From positions 1 to 64,000 of the IMG/VR virus record IMGVR_UViG_3300008117_000023: a DNA stretch of 64,000 bases. One strand, written 5' to 3'. The stretch is from a virus. The position numbers and the translations under genes were made by a program. The stretch's first letter is position 1. Every line of letters starts with the position of its first letter. The notes below the pieces were generated by a model. The model saw only the letters and a program-made list of their open reading frames with translations. It was not told where the DNA came from and did no database searches. Shown piece after piece: positions 49,089-64,000 of this stretch.

Positions 49089-52000
49089 ATGTACTGTTAT
49101 AGGCAACTACTAAAGGCAACACATGGCTTACCCAAAAAAAGTAACTGATCTTTTTGGACAAGATCTTTTCAAACTACTTGGTCCCAAAAAAGATCGCGTT
49201 CAATGGAACTCGCTCTCTTTCAAAGAAAAAGAAGAGCGTATCAAACACATCCCCGTTTATATTAGTACTCGTAGACTAGGTAAAACTCCTAGCTTTGAAG
49301 ACATGTTAGTGGAGTGCTTCCGTGTGCTATCAAATCTTGGATCAAACAATCCGTTGCGTGGAATTGACTTGCCCGAATTAAACAGTCTACTGAATGCAAG
49401 CAGTATTCATAATACTCCACCATTAAATTACTTTGGCGGGCTAACTAAAGTTGAAGAACTATACAAGAACGCAGAAAAACAAAGAGATATTTTTCTGAAA
49501 CACATTCTTGTTGATCTAGTGTTTCAATTTGAACCCGGACTAGTATTTCCAGGTGTGGGGCGAAAAGATTCGCAAGGACGCATCTTTGTTAATGATGCCC
49601 AACACCGTACACTAGCATGTATGTTTTTTGGAATTGAAGAAGTTCCTCTTAACTACATCCTAAGTGACGACGAATACTGGGACGTTCAACAATATGCGGC
49701 TATCAATATTAATAGTCTGCAATGTTCTGACTTTGACAAGTTTCGTATTCGTGTGCAACGAGGCGAAGCAAGCGTACAGGCTAAGTTCTCTGTTGATCCT
49801 GAAGACCAACTATGCATGGACATGAATGATGTGTTTCAACGCAACGATATTATTGTAGTTGAAAAGGGTGACAAAGAAGTAAGCATTAACAGCAAGGTGC
49901 TAACAGGTATTGGTAACATGGTCAAGTACTGGAAAGACTACGGCCCTAGCATTTCTACTCGTGCTATTGAGCTAAATGCTGTGATGTTCCCTACCAGCAC
50001 ATTTCAAACTGCTAATAGCTGGGGGCTGATGGAGTTTCTTAAAGCGCAGGATAACACTATTAATCCTATGCTAATGGACTATGCTATTCAGCAGGCAATT
50101 AAAACTTGGTTGCCCAAAGACAATCATGGTAACAAACTGCACGATCAAATTAAAAAGAAGTGCAAAGAAGATAACGAAATCAATTCTATCCGTTTTGAGC
50201 CTATGGTGATTGCTGAAGGTATTCGACAGCTCTGCGAAGCCTACGGTGGCCCTGTAACCTGGAACTGGAATGAGCCACAGTGGACTGAAGAAAAGTTTGA
50301 GTTTGAATTGGACCTTGTTTAATGTGCAATGACTATACAAAAGTCAATGCTCTGATTGAGGAACGCAAGCAGAATCCCTTCAAAGGGTTGTGTGAAGCTA
50401 CATACATCAGCGACAGAATTTATTCTGAATTTGCAAAACGCAAAGATCTTAAATGGGTCAAAGTTCAAGATCTTAGACTCAAGTATCGTTGGTCAGATGC
50501 AGAGGCTCAGCTGATGTATGCTAAAACTCTAGACGGTTGGACGGACGGAGTTGGTGTTTACAGATTGTTTGACTTTGGTAAAGGTGAAAACAAAGTAGTT
50601 AAAGAAGATGGCATTGATAAACTGTTTCACGAACCTCAGCATGATCATATTGTTAGTCGAGACGAAGCTAAACAATTGGGCTGGACTGATGAACAAATTA
50701 ATCATCCAAATAATTTGCAGTACATTAGTGCTATCCAAAATTTTATGAAAAGAAACTTTACCAAAAACATGTGGGAAGCAGTAAGTCCAACAGTGGGCAA
50801 TCTTTTCAAAAAATAACTTGACAGCTAACATATTTGAGTATATAATATACACATTACTTAGGCATTGAGAGGCATACTATGAGCAAACTTCCTGACCCAA
50901 ACGATCTTGATTGGGGCGCAATGAGCAAAAAACAATTCAAGTATATGGAAATGGCTTACGAGCTTGCTGACGAAGAAGACGAAGCTCTTACTAGGCCTAA
51001 GACTCGAGTACAGCCCCTAAAGAAAAAAATGTTCAAAACTCAGGAAGTACTAGCTGTGGCATTTGCGGCTCAGGCTAGAAACAGTGGCTATGTTAAAGTT
51101 ACTGAACGTTTTAACGAACCTGAGAACAAGACTCGTTTTGCAAATAAAGAACTGGTAAAATTTCATTACGCTGAACCTTCGCAGTGGATTCCACCAGACC
51201 ATATTCCGTTAACAGTAACAGAAGATGACTATGAAAATGTAGACATTGCTCTTAAACATTTTAGACGCTATACTCTAGGTGTTATTGGCAATCAACTCAC
51301 TGGCTTCCAGAAAGATGTATTTGATGCAGTTAATTTGGACGAAGTGGACGGCGGAAAACTAGGTGTCTTATCCTATGTTCCAGAATTGGTAAAGCGCGAA
51401 GTTGAAGAAAATAAATTTAAGAAGCTGTTGCGTACAGAATATCATGCTAGTCAAGACATAGGCAAAGAAGGCGATTCCATTGAAGGTGTAATGAAGATTC
51501 TTAGCCGATTCTATTCAGAGCAATGGCAGAGCTATAACTATGTTGCTGACTATATGGGTAACCTAGTTAGCTTTATGAACAAGTACGAACACGCAGTTGA
51601 CGAAAGAAAGAAGTTTAAAGCCAAAGTTAAAGGACACGGAAAAAATAGAACTTTTGAAGTTCCTGAGACTAGGCTTAATCACGTTAAATTATATAAAGTA
51701 TAACAATGAAAATTACAGTTGTATCAGATCTGCATTTAGAGTTTTCTGATTGCTACGATATTAAGAACGCAGACAATGCTGATGTTCTGATTCTCTCAGG
51801 CGACATTATGGTTGCTGAGGATCTGCACGACCATCCAAACTTTGATTTCAATCCTTATAGTCATGGTGCGTTTGCTGACCTTGGTCGCAAGCAACAACGA
51901 GTAGCCACCTTCCGTGATTTCTTAAAGCGGATGAGCAACTTGTTTCCACATGTAATCTATATTGCAGGTAATCATGAGTTCTATCATGGCAAGTGGGTTA

Positions 52001-55000
52001 AAGGTATTCAGTACCTCAGAGATGAGTGTGCTAAGTTTCCTAATGTCTACTTCTTAGAGCGTGATGTTAAAGTTATTGACGATGTTGTGTTTGTCGGCGG
52101 AACTTTGTGGACTGACATGAACAAGCATGATCCGTTGACTCTGCATGCTGTGCGTGATATGATGAACGATTTCCGCATCATTAAAAACGATGAAAGAGGA
52201 TTCACTCCGTTAAAACCTGCTGACACAGTTATTCGTCACCGTGAAACGCTTCAGTATGTTAAGCATATTCTTAGCGAACACAAAGACAAACGCTGTGTAG
52301 TAGTTGGACATCATAGTCCTAGTTTGCAAAGCATACACCCTACATATGCAAGTGAGTTTTTGATGAACGGTGCATATCACAGTGATTTGAGTGAGTTCAT
52401 TTTGGATCATCCACAAGTCAAACTGTGGACACACGGACATACTCATCATCCGTTTGATTATATGATTGGCGAAACACGAATTGTGTGTAACCCACGTGGT
52501 TATGAAAACGATGGTTACAGCGAAGACACAGGTTGGAATCCAAACATCATAATTGAAGTCTAACGTGAGCGAAGATATCTTTGCTGACTGGAAGAAGAAT
52601 CGGTTCATAGTGGCCGATTCTTCTCTTACCGGTACAGAAAAACACATAATAGTTTTAACTGATTTAGCATACTGGATAGAACATGCTGATGCTCTTGTAG
52701 AATGGTGCAGACATAATCCAAAAGCACAAACGCAGGGTATGACAGTTGAAATATCAGATGACAAAACTCTAACGCATTTTATATTAAAGTGGACATGAAC
52801 ATAGAACAAGATATCATTAATCGGGCTGGTAAGCGAATGTCCGACGAGATAGACTTTCATATCTTATCCGAAATGTTGATTGAATTAGGTTGGACTAAAA
52901 TTGTGCTCAAACCAATGACACAAGAAACAGGGCAAGTTCTTGACACTTGGGTTGAGAAAAATGTCAAAGGACCTTTTGAGACAATGGGCTTAGTGTGGTT
53001 GTTTCAAGATTCTAAAGATGCTACAATGTTTATTTTACGGTGGGTCTCTTAAATGAAAGTTATTTTCTATAAAAAAATTGGACGCAAGTACGAAGCTGTA
53101 TCAGAATACGACAACGAACTATTAGATGCGTTTCCCAAAGGTGATCATTTAGTGTCCGTTTACCCAGGCGGTGGCAGTAGACGTTTTAACATTGATCCAA
53201 ACTATGCGGCTATGATTGCCGCTGGGCGTGTTGCTGAAGATGCTATCTGTCGTAAGATACAGGAAGCTACAGAACTACGCCCAATGAGCAGAGAGATAGA
53301 CGAACACACTCAACGCAAATGGAAAGAATTTATTTCTGACGTGCCGGAAGAATTTCGTTTCATGTTTTCACATGGTTCTGCTCGAGATGCTGCCGAAGCT
53401 GGGGTCAAAGCCATGCAGGAAGAGGCAGACAAATTAATGACAAATCATGCTGTGCGCAAGGCATTTGAAAAATTTTTATTGGTTGCAAATTTAACAAAGG
53501 AAAATCACTAATGGCAAAAATTGTTCTATCATTTATCATCTTATCTTTTATTTTCTATTTTGGCATTACTGCTGTAAGATCAATGTCAGGAAAAGAGAAA
53601 TGGGCCTTGACAAAAACTGTAGCATACAGTACAATTGTCGCATTACTAGCTGTTCTAGTGATGATGGTAATCGTAATTTTATTCTAAGGAAACACAATGA
53701 AACGTATTTTTACTCTTGCAGTTCTTGCCGCCGCAGTTCTTGCTACTGGATGTACTCGTATCGAAACTGGTGAAGTTGGTGTACGAGTTGGATTTGACAA
53801 ACAGGTACAGCCAGGTGAGCTGTTGCCCGGCTCGTTCAATCAAGTGTTGATTGGTGATGTGCTAACATTTCCAATCAAGGATGTTAATGTTACACTAGAG
53901 AATATGACTCCAGTGGCCAAAGACAACTCAACAATGAAAGACTTGGATGCTGTGGTTGTTTACAACATCAATCCACAACAAGTGTCTGAACTGTACGCTA
54001 CAAAGAATAGAGCATTTCACGCAGAGTTCAAAGGCGACACCTATGTGATGTACAACTACATTGTTCAGAATGCTCGTAATGCTATCTACAAGGCCGCACG
54101 TAAGTACGAAGCACTGGATATGGCAGACAACCGCGGTGAAATGGAAAAGTTCATCCAGGAAGAAATTGTTCGAAACCTAGCAGACGAAAAGTTGGACGGC
54201 AGTATTATGATTAGCCAAGTGCTGATTCGTAACGTTGTGCCAGCAGACAGTGTTGTTGAAAGTGCTAACGCATTGGTTCGAAGCAAGAACGAATTGAAGC
54301 AGAAGGAAGTTGAAGTTAAGACTGCTGAAGCCGAAAGCCGTAGAATGGCAGCACTAGCCAACAACTCAGGTGCAAGTATTCAGTTCATGCAGGCACAGGC
54401 CATGTTGAACATCAGTGAAGGTATTAAGAACGGACAGGTACAGACCATTGTTGTGCCCAGTAACTTTAATGCATTAATGATGAACAAATAATTATGGATA
54501 TGAATCAAGCGGCTGTATTTTTAGCAGGAAGTATTTTAATAATGTTAGGATTTGTTATTGTTGTAGCAGGAACCATCGCTATAAACAATATGATCCATAA
54601 ATATTGGAAACCAGTAAAGATATGGACATTTGAATCATATCCCCCCAGCGTTATGATACAGCAGAAAGACGAAAATAAAACTACGTAATGTCTGTATAAA
54701 GAAAAGGGTCTTGACGACCCTTTTCTTTTGTGCTATAATACACAAATAGCAACACAGAAAGAATCCTATGGAATTCAAAGTCAGCGGTAGTAAACGAAAT
54801 AAAAAGTTTGTAGAAGCTATTCTTCCTAGTTTGATTACACAACTTGGTTTGGATTCAAGTCGTAAGGCTGTTATAATCCAAATTGAAGATGACGGAACAG
54901 CTAATATGGGATCAACTATTCCTGTTGACGTGTTAGACTCTTATATTGTTGTAGTTAAGCCACATCGTAATCTTAAAGAAATTGGGTTTACACTAGCACA

Positions 55001-58000
55001 TGAAATGGTGCATGTCCGTCAAATGGCCAAGGGCATACTAAAAAGTGTCAAAAATGGTTATACGTGGGCCGGCAAGCGTTATAGCAACAAAACAAAATAT
55101 TTAGATATGCCCTGGGAACAGGATGCATTTGCTCGGCAAGAAATTATTTTTCGTAGGGCGATTGAAGAATGAACGAACGAATTCAAGAACTTGAAATCCA
55201 ATGTTGGGAGCCTCGTCAGTATGGACCTGCTTGGTTTAACTCAACAAAGTTCGCCGAGTTGATTGTTCGGGAATGTATGTCTAATTTATATCTACATGGG
55301 TATGACGATGCTAGGGCACAGATTAAACAGCATTTTGGAGTTGAAGAATGAATGAACGAATTAAGACCCTAGCCAAAGTCGCTGGCTACGATGAAATTAA
55401 CAAAGCCGCAATGAAGTTGATAGGGTTTGACCCAGAAAAGTTCGCCGAATTGATTGTGCGAGAATGTTGTCTAGCATTGAATCCCATGTTGCGTGATATG
55501 ATCAGTCGCGGGCAGGGAGTAGACATGATTAAACTACATTTTGGAATGAATCCCAAAGAAATCACAACTGCTATGCTTGACGCCTCCATTGCACAATGCG
55601 AACAAGAATTAGTAAAAAAGAATGAACGAACAGATGTTTGACAAAAGAGATAACATCATTTATAATGAAACATCAGTAAACAATAAGGAACAAAAATGCT
55701 TACAGTAAAAGAATGGATGGAATTAGTTGATTATCGTATCACCGAAGGCGGGGATTACGGTTGGATGTGTTTTGGCCCAGACGCTTATAGTTTAAGTTCT
55801 TGGAATGGTGATCATGACGGCTACAGTTTTAATATTGTTTTTGACACTAGAACTCAAACAGTATATACTGTAGAAGTATGCGATTATAAAAACGAACGTG
55901 CATATCGTATTATCAACCCTTTGTTTAAAACCATCCACGACAGTGAATCTGAGGATCGTGGTGTACTAGGCAATCAAGCCTGGGATGATGTTAATTGGAT
56001 TGATTTGGAAGCTGACGACGACTTTATCCAAAAAGGACTTGCTATTCGTGATGGCGAAGATTACGACACTCGTGTAAGCGTTCCGTTGGACTTGCCCGAT
56101 GATATGCTGTTTGATCTTATGAAGCAGGCACATGAGCGTGACATTACACTTAATGAACTGATGGAAGATGTTATTCGCAATGCTGTTGATAATGCAAAAA
56201 AAGATCCAGATGCATTTAAGGAAAGTTTTAGCGAGTTTCATAATGCTAAACCTGCAATGATGAAATCAAAAAAAAAAGAAAAAGTAAAGCGTAAACACCT
56301 AGCATATGAACTGCTAGGCGTTATCACTGATGTTGAGGAAGGCGCAGGCTTTGACGATATATGTTTAGAAACTATTAAAAGAGTTTGCGGCGAACTACAA
56401 AATGATTGACTTACACTTTAGCATTAGGAATCCGTGGAGCAAAAAATGGCGCAACATTCGCTGTTGGCATGGTAATACTCCTTGGGATCGCAAGCACTGG
56501 GAAGTTGAAGTCATACAAAGTGCAGATCTAATTGCTTTTACATTTTCATTAACACACAGACAGGACCATGCTGGTATTAGAATTAGTACCGCATTACTCG
56601 GATATGAAATACAAGCGACGATCTACGATTCAAGACACTGGGATGAAAAGACAGCGTCCTATCACAGTTGAAGACTATCTAGCCAGCGAGGATGAACTAG
56701 TGTTCTTTTGGGATCCAAGCTCAATTAAACCGCCTGAGGATTTAATGAGCAAGGCTATACGAGTTCTTATTAGCGATCCCAAAGATCATCACGGTGTTCG
56801 AGGACTTGATATTAAAAGATGGGCTCAAGCCAACTGCAAAACTTTCTTTTGGTATGATGTTACTGACGTAAGTGATGCAAGTTATATCACTGACGAAATT
56901 CACGCATACTATTTTATCGATGAAAAAGATGTAACATTTTTTATGCTTCGATGGGGCGGACAGATGTGATAGAATATCGTCATCTTGATCATGAAGTTCT
57001 AATTGATGCTCATAAACACGGACCTGCCAGTAAATGGTGCATTGATCAGTTTGGAGCTCGATGGGAAGCTATAGGTAATCGATCTGGACGCTGGTGTCTC
57101 TTTTGGGCCGGCCGTGATGCTCCTAAAAAATATAGGTTCTGCTTTGCTGACGAGCAAGATATGGTTTGGTTCGTATTAAGGTGGTTGTAAAAATGAATGA
57201 TATAAAAGAATTCTGTCACAAGTATGATGCATATGTACAAGAAAGCAAGCGCATGCATCGTAGAAGTCGCCGTATTGATTATAAGATGTGGAGTGAAAGC
57301 GACCCTAACATATATCAAGCTATTCCTTACGATGAAGTTAAGTGCGTAGAAATTCACCTGCCTGAGGATCGATTCCGTGCTCTATTAGAACATGACGAAT
57401 GGTTATCAAAAGCAGGGTTACATGACAACAATTTCTTCAATAACAACGTAAGTCGAGTATCAAATCTAGTAGTACAAGCTGAACGAGAAACTCGCATACG
57501 ACATGAAAATCCAAGTGTAAGAATTGCTTGGGAAAAATATCAAACATTGTTAAGATTAGTAGATAGCCATTATGATTAAAGAGCGTAAATTTCTTGCCTA
57601 TTGGGACTGTCTTGGATTTGAAGGAATCTGGGACATCACTACCTACGAGCGCCAAAAGCTTCTAGCTGATCTTAAGAATACTACGGTAACTGCTCCGGTT
57701 AATCTTAACGCTATGATGCTGAGAGCTAGATACAATCCACAACGTAGTCCTGAGATTTGGTTGTTTACTGCTACTGATACAATTAGGCAAGAAGAGTTAA
57801 TGGATATTGCTCGAGACAATCCGCAGTATCTTGTGGACCTAATTCGCGAGCGAGGTACTAGTCTTTATCGTAACACACCGCAGAAACAAGTTATTACATG
57901 ATTAAGCTACAGGGCAAACTCCCTCGTGATATTGTACTGGCCTGTTCAGGCGGTGTAGACTCAATGGCTGCACTAGATTTCTTGCGTAGAAATCATCGTG

Positions 58001-61000
58001 TAACTGTGGCCTACTTTAATCATAAAACTGAGCATGGACAAAAAGCTGGTGCTTGGCTTAGAGAACAATGCCGTACCAAGTATACTGATGTTCGATACAG
58101 AGAACACACTATTGAAGGCGAATGTCCAAAAAATATGAGCAAAGAAGAATGGTGGCGTAATGAACGCTATGCTTGGTTCAATGGTGAAGCTTGGAAAGGC
58201 CATACTGTAGTAACTGCACACCATTTGGATGATTGTGTAGAGACTTGGATTTGGAGTAGTATGCATGGTACAGCAAAAATTATTCCGTACACTCGGCAAA
58301 ATGTAGTACGACCGTTTCGCTTAACCAGAAAGAGGGACTTCGAACTGTGGACAAATTTAAATAACATTGAGTATATAGAGGATGACAGTAATGCAAATAT
58401 CTGTTATACTCGTAACTATATTAGACATGAGATGATGCCGCATGTATTAAAAGTAAACCCAGGCATTCATAAACTTATTGCGAAGAGAGTACGAAATGAA
58501 GATTGGACTGAGTTACAGCCGATGTGTGCGTGATATTGTTGACGGAAAAGTAGACATTGACGATGTGTTGGTGTTGATCACTCGCACTGATTTTGATCCG
58601 AGAGATGCTGATCAATGGAAAGGTATCTGGGAAGGATACGGGGGCGGCCAAACTTTTGGTAACCCACTTAGTAATCCAGAATGGATGGACTATCCTGCAG
58701 AGGATGAAGATCGATTTCGTAGCGTAAGCATTGAACTTTGGGAAACTGGTAAACTGCACCAACCTCGCAAGTTTGGGTCTCACCCTCGACGATTGCCCTA
58801 CTACTGGTTAGAAACGTTTGCTCCTGAAACAGAAGTTGCATCTAACCCCTCAGTACAACTCGCTTGGGAAAAATATAAACTTCTAGCAGGTCTAAGCTGA
58901 TGCTGGTTAATGTAACACATGATTCTCACTTAGCGTATTTAAAAGATGACCCTGTACGTCCGCACATACCCGTAGAGTTTAGGATTAGAAAACCCAATCA
59001 AGTTTGGTTATTAGAAGATGATTTTAGCGGTAGTGTACATGGCGTAATCTGTGTTGCATATACACACACTGTACCTACCACAGAACAAGAGTTAATGAAC
59101 TTCTGCGACAACGATGGTGATATTGTTGTGTTTTATACAGTATGGAGTTATACCAAAGGTGCAGGTCGAGACATAGTATTTGGTGTTGCGAGACATATCA
59201 AACAAACTAGAAAAGTTAGTCGGTATGTAACATTAAGCCCTAAGACAGAAATGGCTAGAAAGTTTCACTTAGCCAACGGAGCAATAGTTTTACAAGAAAA
59301 CCCAGAAAGTGTTAATTACGAATATTTGGAGATATAATGGAAGATACCAACGAGTATGAAGAATTTGCTAAACGCATGGAAGAACGTTTTCCAAAAATGT
59401 TCGAAGGCAGATATGGTGGCTTTGCTGTAGGTGCGGGTTGGTATCCTATTATCGAAGCATTGTGTGCTAACATTCAAAGTCACGCAGATTGGCGAAACGA
59501 TCAACGAAAACGGCTGTTAGAAAATAACAAGTATGTTCATCCAATACCCGAAGCAGTTCCGCAAGTAACTGTGGAACAGATTAAAGAAAAGTTTGGCGGA
59601 CTACGCTTCTACTACCAAGGCGGCGACGACACTATTGCAGGCATGGTACGTATGGCAGAAGCCTGGGCAGATGCAAGTTGCGAAGAGTGTGGTGCTCCTG
59701 GTACACAGCGTAATGGCGGATGGATTAGAACATTGTGTGATCTGCATGAGAATGAACATCAAGAACGATTACGCAGTCAAGAAATGAAAATGTCAGGATT
59801 TGAAGAATGAGCGGCACGCCAGCAGACAAGAGTCCTGGTATAACAGGTTTCATTGAAATCTTTGAAGGTAGGCTAGCTAAAATGAAGCTACACCTTAAAG
59901 AAGAACTAGATAAGGCCAAAAGCGACAGAGATCGTAAAAGCATACGTAGGATTACTGCTGATGCTAGAAAGCTCAACCGGACACTAAAAGAAATGCGTAA
60001 TGCTACAGCTAGGCATTGCCCACATTGCGGAGAGAAAATATGAAGCCACAAGCACCAGCAGAAGGTATTTTAAAAACTAACGACTTTGGAAATTCAAAAT
60101 GGTATCACGTAGTATGCGGATGCGGACAACCAGATCATGCTTTAACTGTAGAAGTAGAAGCAGACGAAATGGGTGTTAGTGTGAACACATATGCTACAGT
60201 TAAAACTGACTACTGGACTGAAGCAGTTAAAAAGCGTTACGATATCAATAGTCCTTGGTTGCAAGAGTGGGATTGGTTTTGGAAAGATCTAGTAAACGGT
60301 GTTGTTACTAGGCTGCGCTTAACATGGGACGTTTGGACTAAAGGTTATGTTCGTGCAGAAACTACTGTTTTAATGAGTGAACAGCAGGCAATCAATTATG
60401 CACATACATTGACAAGTGCAGTCAAAGATGTTAAACTGTTTAGAGATGAAAGTTTAAAGGAAGTACAAAATGGCTCAACACGGTAATTATTGGAGTTGCT
60501 CAAAGTTTGCAGATTGGATTCGCGGCACCAAAAAGCTCGGCGCCGGCACAGCCGAAGAATGGGATGAGTGGACTACTCAAGCACAAATGAAACACAACTT
60601 TCGCTACTGGTTAGCCGAAGAAGCACTTGGACACATCCAAGACTTTGTCACATGGCCTGAAAGGAAATTAAATGACATTAGATATTATATTAATAATCGT
60701 TGGGTCAGTCGCAGCCATAGCCTTACTGCTCATGCTCGCGATATTAAGCCTGGGGATTGGTGCGATGTGGGCAATCGGTTTCTTCCTTGCCTTTTTAACG
60801 AGCTGGTGGATTTTGTTGAGATAGAGCAAGCCTGGCATCACTGCATATGGAGTGACGAAGCTAAAACTAAATTTGAAACTCCTTGGTGGCGCAAGGGATG
60901 GCTGCGTTGGAGAACTTGGCGTTGTCCAGAAGCTGGTATGGAATACTTAAAATGGGCATCAACTCTAACTAACGAAGAATGGTTAGACGAAGGTGAAAAG

Positions 61001-64000
61001 CACAAAGCAGAGCCTACATACCAAGCTACGGCTGCTAAAGAAATTATCGAACTTTACACCTGGTGGACTGTTACCTATCGCACTCGTCCAGACCCATACG
61101 AAGCAAGTGGCTGGAGTGCTCACTGTGATGCTATGCGTGTAAAGTACCCTGGTAGCATGTTCTCAAGTCTTAATTCAAAAGACCCAGAAGATCGCAAGGC
61201 CAGCGACAAAGCACACAAGTTACTTACTAAGATCGAAAAGGCTTATGAAAAGGAAGACGAAGCTATGATGATTCGTCTAATTAAAATCCGTCAATCACTT
61301 TGGACATGAATATGACATCAGTAACACAGCTTGGACAGATACTAGCACAAATTAAACCAGCGCAATACACCTGGTTAGATGATTTTGAAGTTAAGACTGA
61401 AGATCAAGAAAAGACGTTTGATGCACCATTCGATGTGTTAGCCTCTATTATTTCTGCTATTGACGCAGACGCACCACTTTGGGAAATTGGAGAAGCTTGG
61501 AAATCTCTTAAGTATTCGAAAGGATTCGATGGCCTAAAGGTAACTGCTCCTAACGATTTTCAAATTCAGCGAGCAAATCAGATTCGCAAGTATTACAGGA
61601 ATAAACTTACTATTCTAGCATTGAAGTCGCAGAGTATGAGTAACTTTAGAGTAGATCTGCAAGAGCTGTTAAGCATGGATCCAACAAAATTAAAATTAAA
61701 GTTTTTGCCTATGATGATTCGCTTGCCTTCTTTTTATAAAGAAGATACTATAATAGATAATCTAAAGAAAACTACAGTAGTGCCCATGCATAATCGTGCT
61801 CGACCCGAAAAGGAATCTAGGACATTGACATTTGTAGATAAGATTCATCGCAAAACTAAAAATCAAGATCTAAATTGGTACTGGTTTGTAAATGAACAAA
61901 ATGTACTGCATCGTTTGAGCGTAGACGGCAAAAACAAACTAAGTCATATTCTTGAAAAGTTTCTAGATAAACCTGTAACCATTGAGGCAAATTATCCTGT
62001 TCAGACTGTGCGAGGAACTGATCTTAGTTTCTTCAGTGTTGAAGGTGACTGGAAATTGTTATGAATCGAGATGTAAGAACTCTAGTAGATCTTGCTATGG
62101 AAGTTGAAATGGAAGATCCTATTGACTGGGGCATGTTAGCTATTAGTGAACATGATGCTTATGAACTTATGGCTTCCCATGTACTTGAGATGAATAATGA
62201 TAACTTGACAAACAAGGCTATTATTGTTAAACTACTAGTAGAGAATTTTGTACTAAATCTCAAACTAATGGAATTAAGATAATGACAGTTAAAAAAACAT
62301 ACGCAGATACTGTTGATCTGCACTGCACGGATAAAAATGAAATAGTGCCAGCTGAAATCCTAGAATTTCGCCCAGGCATGCTTATTAGTGTAAGTATACA
62401 AAGAAAAATTAAAATGATACTTAAATTTAATCATCGAGGCAATAACTATGTTGGCTCGATGGCAGGTCTTGAGTTTACTACTGCTGGCCCAAAAGAAACT
62501 ATTACTTACGAAGGAAGAAGATAATGCCACTAATCCCAATGGTTGTTGAACAAGAGACTCGCGGCGAGCGTTCATATGATATTTACAGCCGCTTGCTCAA
62601 AGATCGAATTGTTATGCTCAACGGCCCTGTAGAAGATAATATGGCTAATGTAATTGTAGCACAGTTATTATTTTTAGAAGCAGAGAATCCAGACAAAGAC
62701 ATTAACCTATATATTAATTCGCCTGGCGGTGCAGTTACCGCAGGACTAGCTATCTACGACACAATGCAGTACATCAAATGTGATATTCGTACTATTGTCA
62801 TGGGTCAGGCATGTTCAATGGGCTCGTTCCTAGCACAAGCAGGCACGGCAGGTAAGCGAGTAGTACTGCCTGAAAGCCGTACTATGATACATCGAGTTAG
62901 TTCAGGTACTCCTGGAACACGTGGTTCAGTTCATGTACAAGAACTTCAATTTGAAGATGCTATTCGTTCAATGGAAGAAAGTAAAAAACTCAACAAGCGA
63001 TTAACCGAGCTGTATGTCAAACACAACACCAAAGGCAAACAATACGATGAGCTTTTTGAAACAATGAAATTTGATACTTTCTTAAATGCACAAGAAGCGG
63101 TTGATTACGGTTTAGCAGATAAAGTTGTAGAGAAACGATAATGAGTGACGGAGGAAAAGGCAGTGCAAGAAGAAAAGGCGCAGATGATGCAAAATACAGC
63201 AGTGGATGGGACCGAATCTACGGTACAAGATACAATGGCGGCACTAAAAGGGATCCCAACAGAGGAAGCCCTGACCCAGATGCTCAAAGAACAGATCCTA
63301 AGAGTGACGTTCCTCAAACTAGACGGTGATCAAAGAATTATGACCTGTACAAAAAGTTTGAATTATATTCCAGAAAAGTCACGTCCATCCAACAGTTCAA
63401 AGCCAAGCAAGCCTGGCACAATCAATGTTTGGGACATAGACGCTGACAACTGGCGTAGTTTTCGATATGATCGAGTTCAAGCAGTTGAACTTAACATTTC
63501 AAACATACAAGAGGTTGGTTGACAAATCTCCGTTTTGAGCCTATTATAAGGTAGTTTTTTAGAACTGGGATAAATAAAATATATGAAAAAGGAAATGCTT
63601 TCAATGCTATTCGTAACACTATCCCCCGTAGCGTCAACAACACTTGGATCAGAGAATCCAGGCAGTGACGCCACCATGACTAGGGTTATGAAGTTGTAAG
63701 TAAGCACTAACAAACTTTAAAAACCCTGGACTAAACACCCAGGGTTTTTTGTTGCGTAAAAACAACAAAAAAACAGTTGACAGGCAAGCAATAAGGCAAT
63801 ACAATAGACACTTACTTAAACAACAAAGCGGCTGCAGAGTTGTTCAAGTAAAAAGATTTTAAAAAGTAGTTGACACAGAACTTTTTCGGTGTTATACTAC
63901 GTAAACTGTAACAAGTTTACAAACGTTCTTTAAAAAGTTGAATACGGAAACAGATTAATCTGTTTTCATCTGTGTACAAAAGTGTACAGTTGAAAGCAGA

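Overview
This window is part of the genome of a large T4-like myovirus of an aquatic proteobacterium. It is not bacterial chromosome. The evidence is dense, mostly plus-strand packing with ATGA/TAATG start-stop overlaps; T4-type late promoter octamers (NNTAAATA) in front of many genes; a beta-helix tail fibre and a PAAR spike tip; phage-type ribonucleotide reductase; and many small conserved phage genes. Terminase, portal, capsid and DNA polymerase are absent, so this is mainly the accessory part of the genome. The host is inferred. A stand-alone pqqA (PQQ precursor peptide) points to a host with PQQ-dependent, typically methanol, dehydrogenases. A circularly permuted two-piece tmRNA fits Alpha- or Betaproteobacteria. 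From memory, both resemble phages of SAR11 and of OM43-type Methylophilales.

Layout. 1-2.5 kb: virion protein end, small Cys-rich proteins and a minus-strand cluster with an alpha/beta hydrolase. 2.6-3.6 kb: iscU-iscA-erpA iron-sulfur trio. 3.7-16.3 kb: sugar-nucleotide dehydrogenase, PAAR tip, nucleotidyltransferase and ligase-like genes, basic paralogs, a probable -1 frameshift gene pair, PD-(D/E)XK nuclease and tail fibre. 16.3-22.7 kb: nrdA, nrdB, glutaredoxin and small companions, class II aldolase. 22.7-23.8 kb: an operon of tiny basic peptides, a cold-shock protein and a permuted tmRNA whose intervening segment carries a 35-residue membrane peptide ORF. 23.8-31.2 kb: envelope proteins, radical SAM protein, a SleB-type hydrolase with no start codon behind a structured leader, lipoproteins and bS21. 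31.4-35.3 kb: 2OG-Fe oxygenase, GMP reductase, Hsp20, ClpS, heme oxygenase and a bilin reductase. 37.0-43.9 kb: csgF, csgG (fused to SH3), a curlin-repeat protein, a FecR-domain protein and a CHASE2 adenylate cyclase. 43.9-48.5 kb: membrane proteins, AhpC, SGNH hydrolase, AhpD-like protein, pqqA, 2OG oxygenase, AbrB-like protein and IF-1. 48.5-64 kb: sigma70-type promoters and small host-takeover-style genes, including two HEMVH metalloproteins, an SPFH protein, TilS and ClpP, ending in two strong promoters and a leader resembling an rRNA antitermination leader.

Together the genes suggest heavy remodelling of the host. Translation and its quality control are targeted by tmRNA, IF-1, bS21 and TilS. 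Proteolysis is targeted by ClpP, ClpS and the tmRNA tag. Nucleotide supply uses NrdAB/Grx and GMP reductase. Metal and redox genes include IscU/IscA/ErpA, AhpC/AhpD, heme oxygenase with bilin reductase, and PqqA. The envelope is addressed by the curli secretion genes and cyclic-nucleotide signalling. Late octamers dominate roughly 2-45 kb and host-type promoters dominate 48-64 kb, suggesting a late/early division.
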